DNA from: Planctomycetota bacterium
GTDB taxonomy: Bacteria > Planctomycetota > Phycisphaerae > UBA1845 > PWPN01
DNA: 6,656 nucleotides
Assembly: GCA_020346805.1 (NCBI GenBank)
Contig: CP070790.1
Location: 3,328,170-3,334,825 of the forward strand
Direction: 5' to 3'
The position numbers and the translations under genes were made by a program. Position 1 is the stretch's first letter, and each line of letters opens with the position of its first letter. The notes beneath the pieces are model-generated. The model was not told the DNA's origin, made no database searches, and saw only the letters and a list, made by a program, of their open reading frames with translations. This document shows, piece by piece, positions 5,239 through 6,656 of this stretch.

Positions 5239-6656
5239 CTACACTGACGTAGCCTCAGATGCCGCATTTGTCGCTTGTCGAGTAAGGATAGGATCATATT
5301 TATCCAGCGATAGCTTGAACGCATCACGCAATTTGGAGGTCCTGAGATTGGTGCGGGGCAAGAAACCAAAGCGCCTCTCGTCTCTGGGTAGTTGCACCTT
5401 GGCCATCCGCTTCCATCCCTTGTTCATCCCGTGAATAAATAAGGCGGTGGTAATACTGTGGGTCATCCAAAAAGTCCGCAAGGTACGCCGCCAGACCCAT
5501 GAGGTATTGGCGGCGGCATGGCGCAGTTCGTAAATGGTTTCGTCGAGCTTCTGGGCGCTTATCTTTTCGGGGTGGTAAACAGTTTCCACAAAGGTATACC
5601 GTTCCCAGTCTTCGGGATAGTTGGTCGCGAATATCTTTCCCTGTTCCATCCAACGTTCGTACAACTTCGTGCCCGGCAGGGGCGTAAGGTTGGTAATTTG
5701 TATGGTATCGATACCGAGTTTAACCGCCTGAACTGCTGTCTCCGCCACCGTCTCCTCGTCATCCTGATCCGCACCGATGATAAAAGCACCAAACACGGAG
5801 ATACCCGCTTTATGAAAGCCGTCCACCAGCCGTTTATAATCTTCCACCCCGGCTCGATTGATACCTTTGTGGTAATCCTTCAACGATTCGGGATTAAATG
5901 ATTCAAACCCGATCAGCATCCCCCTGCAGCCCGCTTGGTAAGCCAAACGCAATCCTTCGGCATCGTCACCCATGTTAATGGTCGTCTGTGAAAACCAGAG
6001 CTTTTTCTTCCCTCTTTTAATAATCTGGCGGAGCAATTCCTTGGCCCAATCGGCGTGCTTGCGGCCCACGCCAAAAAAGTTGTCATCTACTACAAAAATA
6101 AAACGCTTGGTTGTATTGTTCCATTCTTCAATTATATCATCGATATTGCGACGACGAATAACCGGACCGTTAAACTTGGTCACGCTGCAATATTCGCATC
6201 CTACCGGACAACCCCTTGAGGTTTGAAGGCTGGCTACGTCATAGTTTCCGTTGATCGGTTGGATATGTTGGGCCCCCCGACCCATACCGGTACTTTCAAG
6301 TGATGCCAGTCGGCCCAGATAGCGCGGTTTCAACCGACCCTTAGCGGCATCCTCAATGATCTGGGGCCAGATCTCGTCACATTCACCAATCGCAACCGAA
6401 TCAAAATGCCTGGACGCCTCTTCGTGCATCGGCGACGCATGAGGCCCCCCCATTATGGTGGGTATACCTTCATGCCGACACTGGGCGGCTATCTCATAAG
6501 CCCGCGTGGCACCGCTGGAATAACTGGTTACCCCCACCAAATCATATCGCCCACGGCGAACTTCCTGTTCGGTGGCTTCAAAACCAAATACTTCATCGAT
6601 GATTTCCACTTCGTGAGGGTTAGGCACAAGTTCGGCCAACACCTGCAAACATAAGG
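5239..6656 (-). CDS. B12-binding-type radical SAM protein, 5' end beyond the window
   Basis: The frame stays open to the right edge, so the N-terminus is missing. A TTG at 6648 is in frame but lacks a ribosome site and starts mid-domain, so it is unlikely to be the start. Numbering from that TTG: residues 1-105 are the rest of a cobalamin-binding-like Rossmann domain (HEVEIIDE 12-19, YDLVGVTSYSSG 35-46, MGGPHAS 66-72). The first strand, where a cobalamin-ligand histidine motif would lie, is off the window. The radical SAM core follows: CPVGCEYC at 147-154 supplies the three cysteines (147, 151, 154) for the 4Fe-4S cluster, with FVVDDN (185-190), GFES (247-250) and LTPLPGTKLYERW (321-333) as later barrel landmarks. 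About 110 residues then form a basic, aromatic-rich C-terminal region (WVWRRTLRTFW 384-394). It resembles BchE/HpnJ-like and class B methylthiotransferase-like cytoplasmic enzymes. The reaction cannot be told from sequence. It ends convergently, 65 bases from the glycosidase-like gene. Confidence 0.88.
   Translation of the reverse strand, partial: LCLQVLAELVPNPHEVEIIDEVFGFEATEQEVRRGRYDLVGVTSYSSGATRAYEIAAQCRHEGIPTIMGGPHASPMHEEASRHFDSVAIGECDEIWPQIIEDAAKGRLKPRYLGRLASLESTGMGRGAQHIQPINGNYDVASLQTSRGCPVGCEYCSVTKFNGPVIRRRNIDDIIEEWNNTTKRFIFVVDDNFFGVGRKHADWAKELLRQIIKRGKKKLWFSQTTINMGDDAEGLRLAYQAGCRGMLIGFESFNPESLKDYHKGINRAGVEDYKRLVDGFHKAGISVFGAFIIGADQDDEETVAETAVQAVKLGIDTIQITNLTPLPGTKLYERWMEQGKIFATNYPEDWERYTFVETVYHPEKISAQKLDETIYELRHAAANTSWVWRRTLRTFWMTHSITTALFIHGMNKGWKRMAKVQLPRDERRFGFLPRTNLRTSKLRDAFKLSLDKYDPILTRQATNAASEATSV

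Overview
The window most resembles an environmental or host-associated member of the Planctomycetes-Verrucomicrobia group, probably a Phycisphaerae-like planctomycete. This is inferred from gene content, not from a marker gene. The clues are a DUF1080 (3-keto-disaccharide hydrolase) lipoprotein, a secreted GHL6-like glycosidase with a beta-galactosidase-trimerisation-like domain, an NSS transporter paired with a tiny MetS-type subunit, and a B12-binding-type radical SAM protein. Base composition looks moderate and similar across all the genes. I see no transposase, phage gene, integrase, tRNA, rRNA or CRISPR array.

Layout from left to right: (1) 1-146 is downstream of the first gene and holds only small palindromes. 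(2) 147-764 on the minus strand is a DUF1080 lipoprotein with a strong Shine-Dalgarno. (3) 765-1222 is a divergent intergenic region of about 460 bases, with a mosaic of degenerate extragenic palindromic repeats (about 827-1028) and a weak promoter candidate. (4) 1223-3033 on the plus strand is a two-gene operon: a LeuT/MetP-type sodium:amino-acid symporter, translationally coupled by an ATGA overlap to a 50-residue single-span protein that I read as its MetS-type small subunit. (5) 3034-3301 is an intergenic stretch with a long imperfect inverted repeat, a second small hairpin/direct repeat and a TATAAT promoter candidate. (6) 3302-5173 on the plus strand is a secreted multi-domain glycoside-hydrolase-like protein. 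(7) 5239-6656 on the minus strand is a radical SAM protein with an N-terminal B12-binding-type fold. Its 5' end lies beyond the window.

The genes do not form one evident pathway. The DUF1080 protein and the glycosidase-like protein fit polysaccharide or glycoside breakdown at the cell envelope. The MetP/MetS-like pair imports an amino acid using the sodium gradient. The radical SAM enzyme is convergent to the glycosidase and probably belongs to a separate transcription unit to the right. The most interesting points are the coupled small transporter subunit, the GTG start of the transporter implied by a perfect internal Shine-Dalgarno, and the long structured element after the transporter operon. 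I found no strong evidence for a wholly new system.
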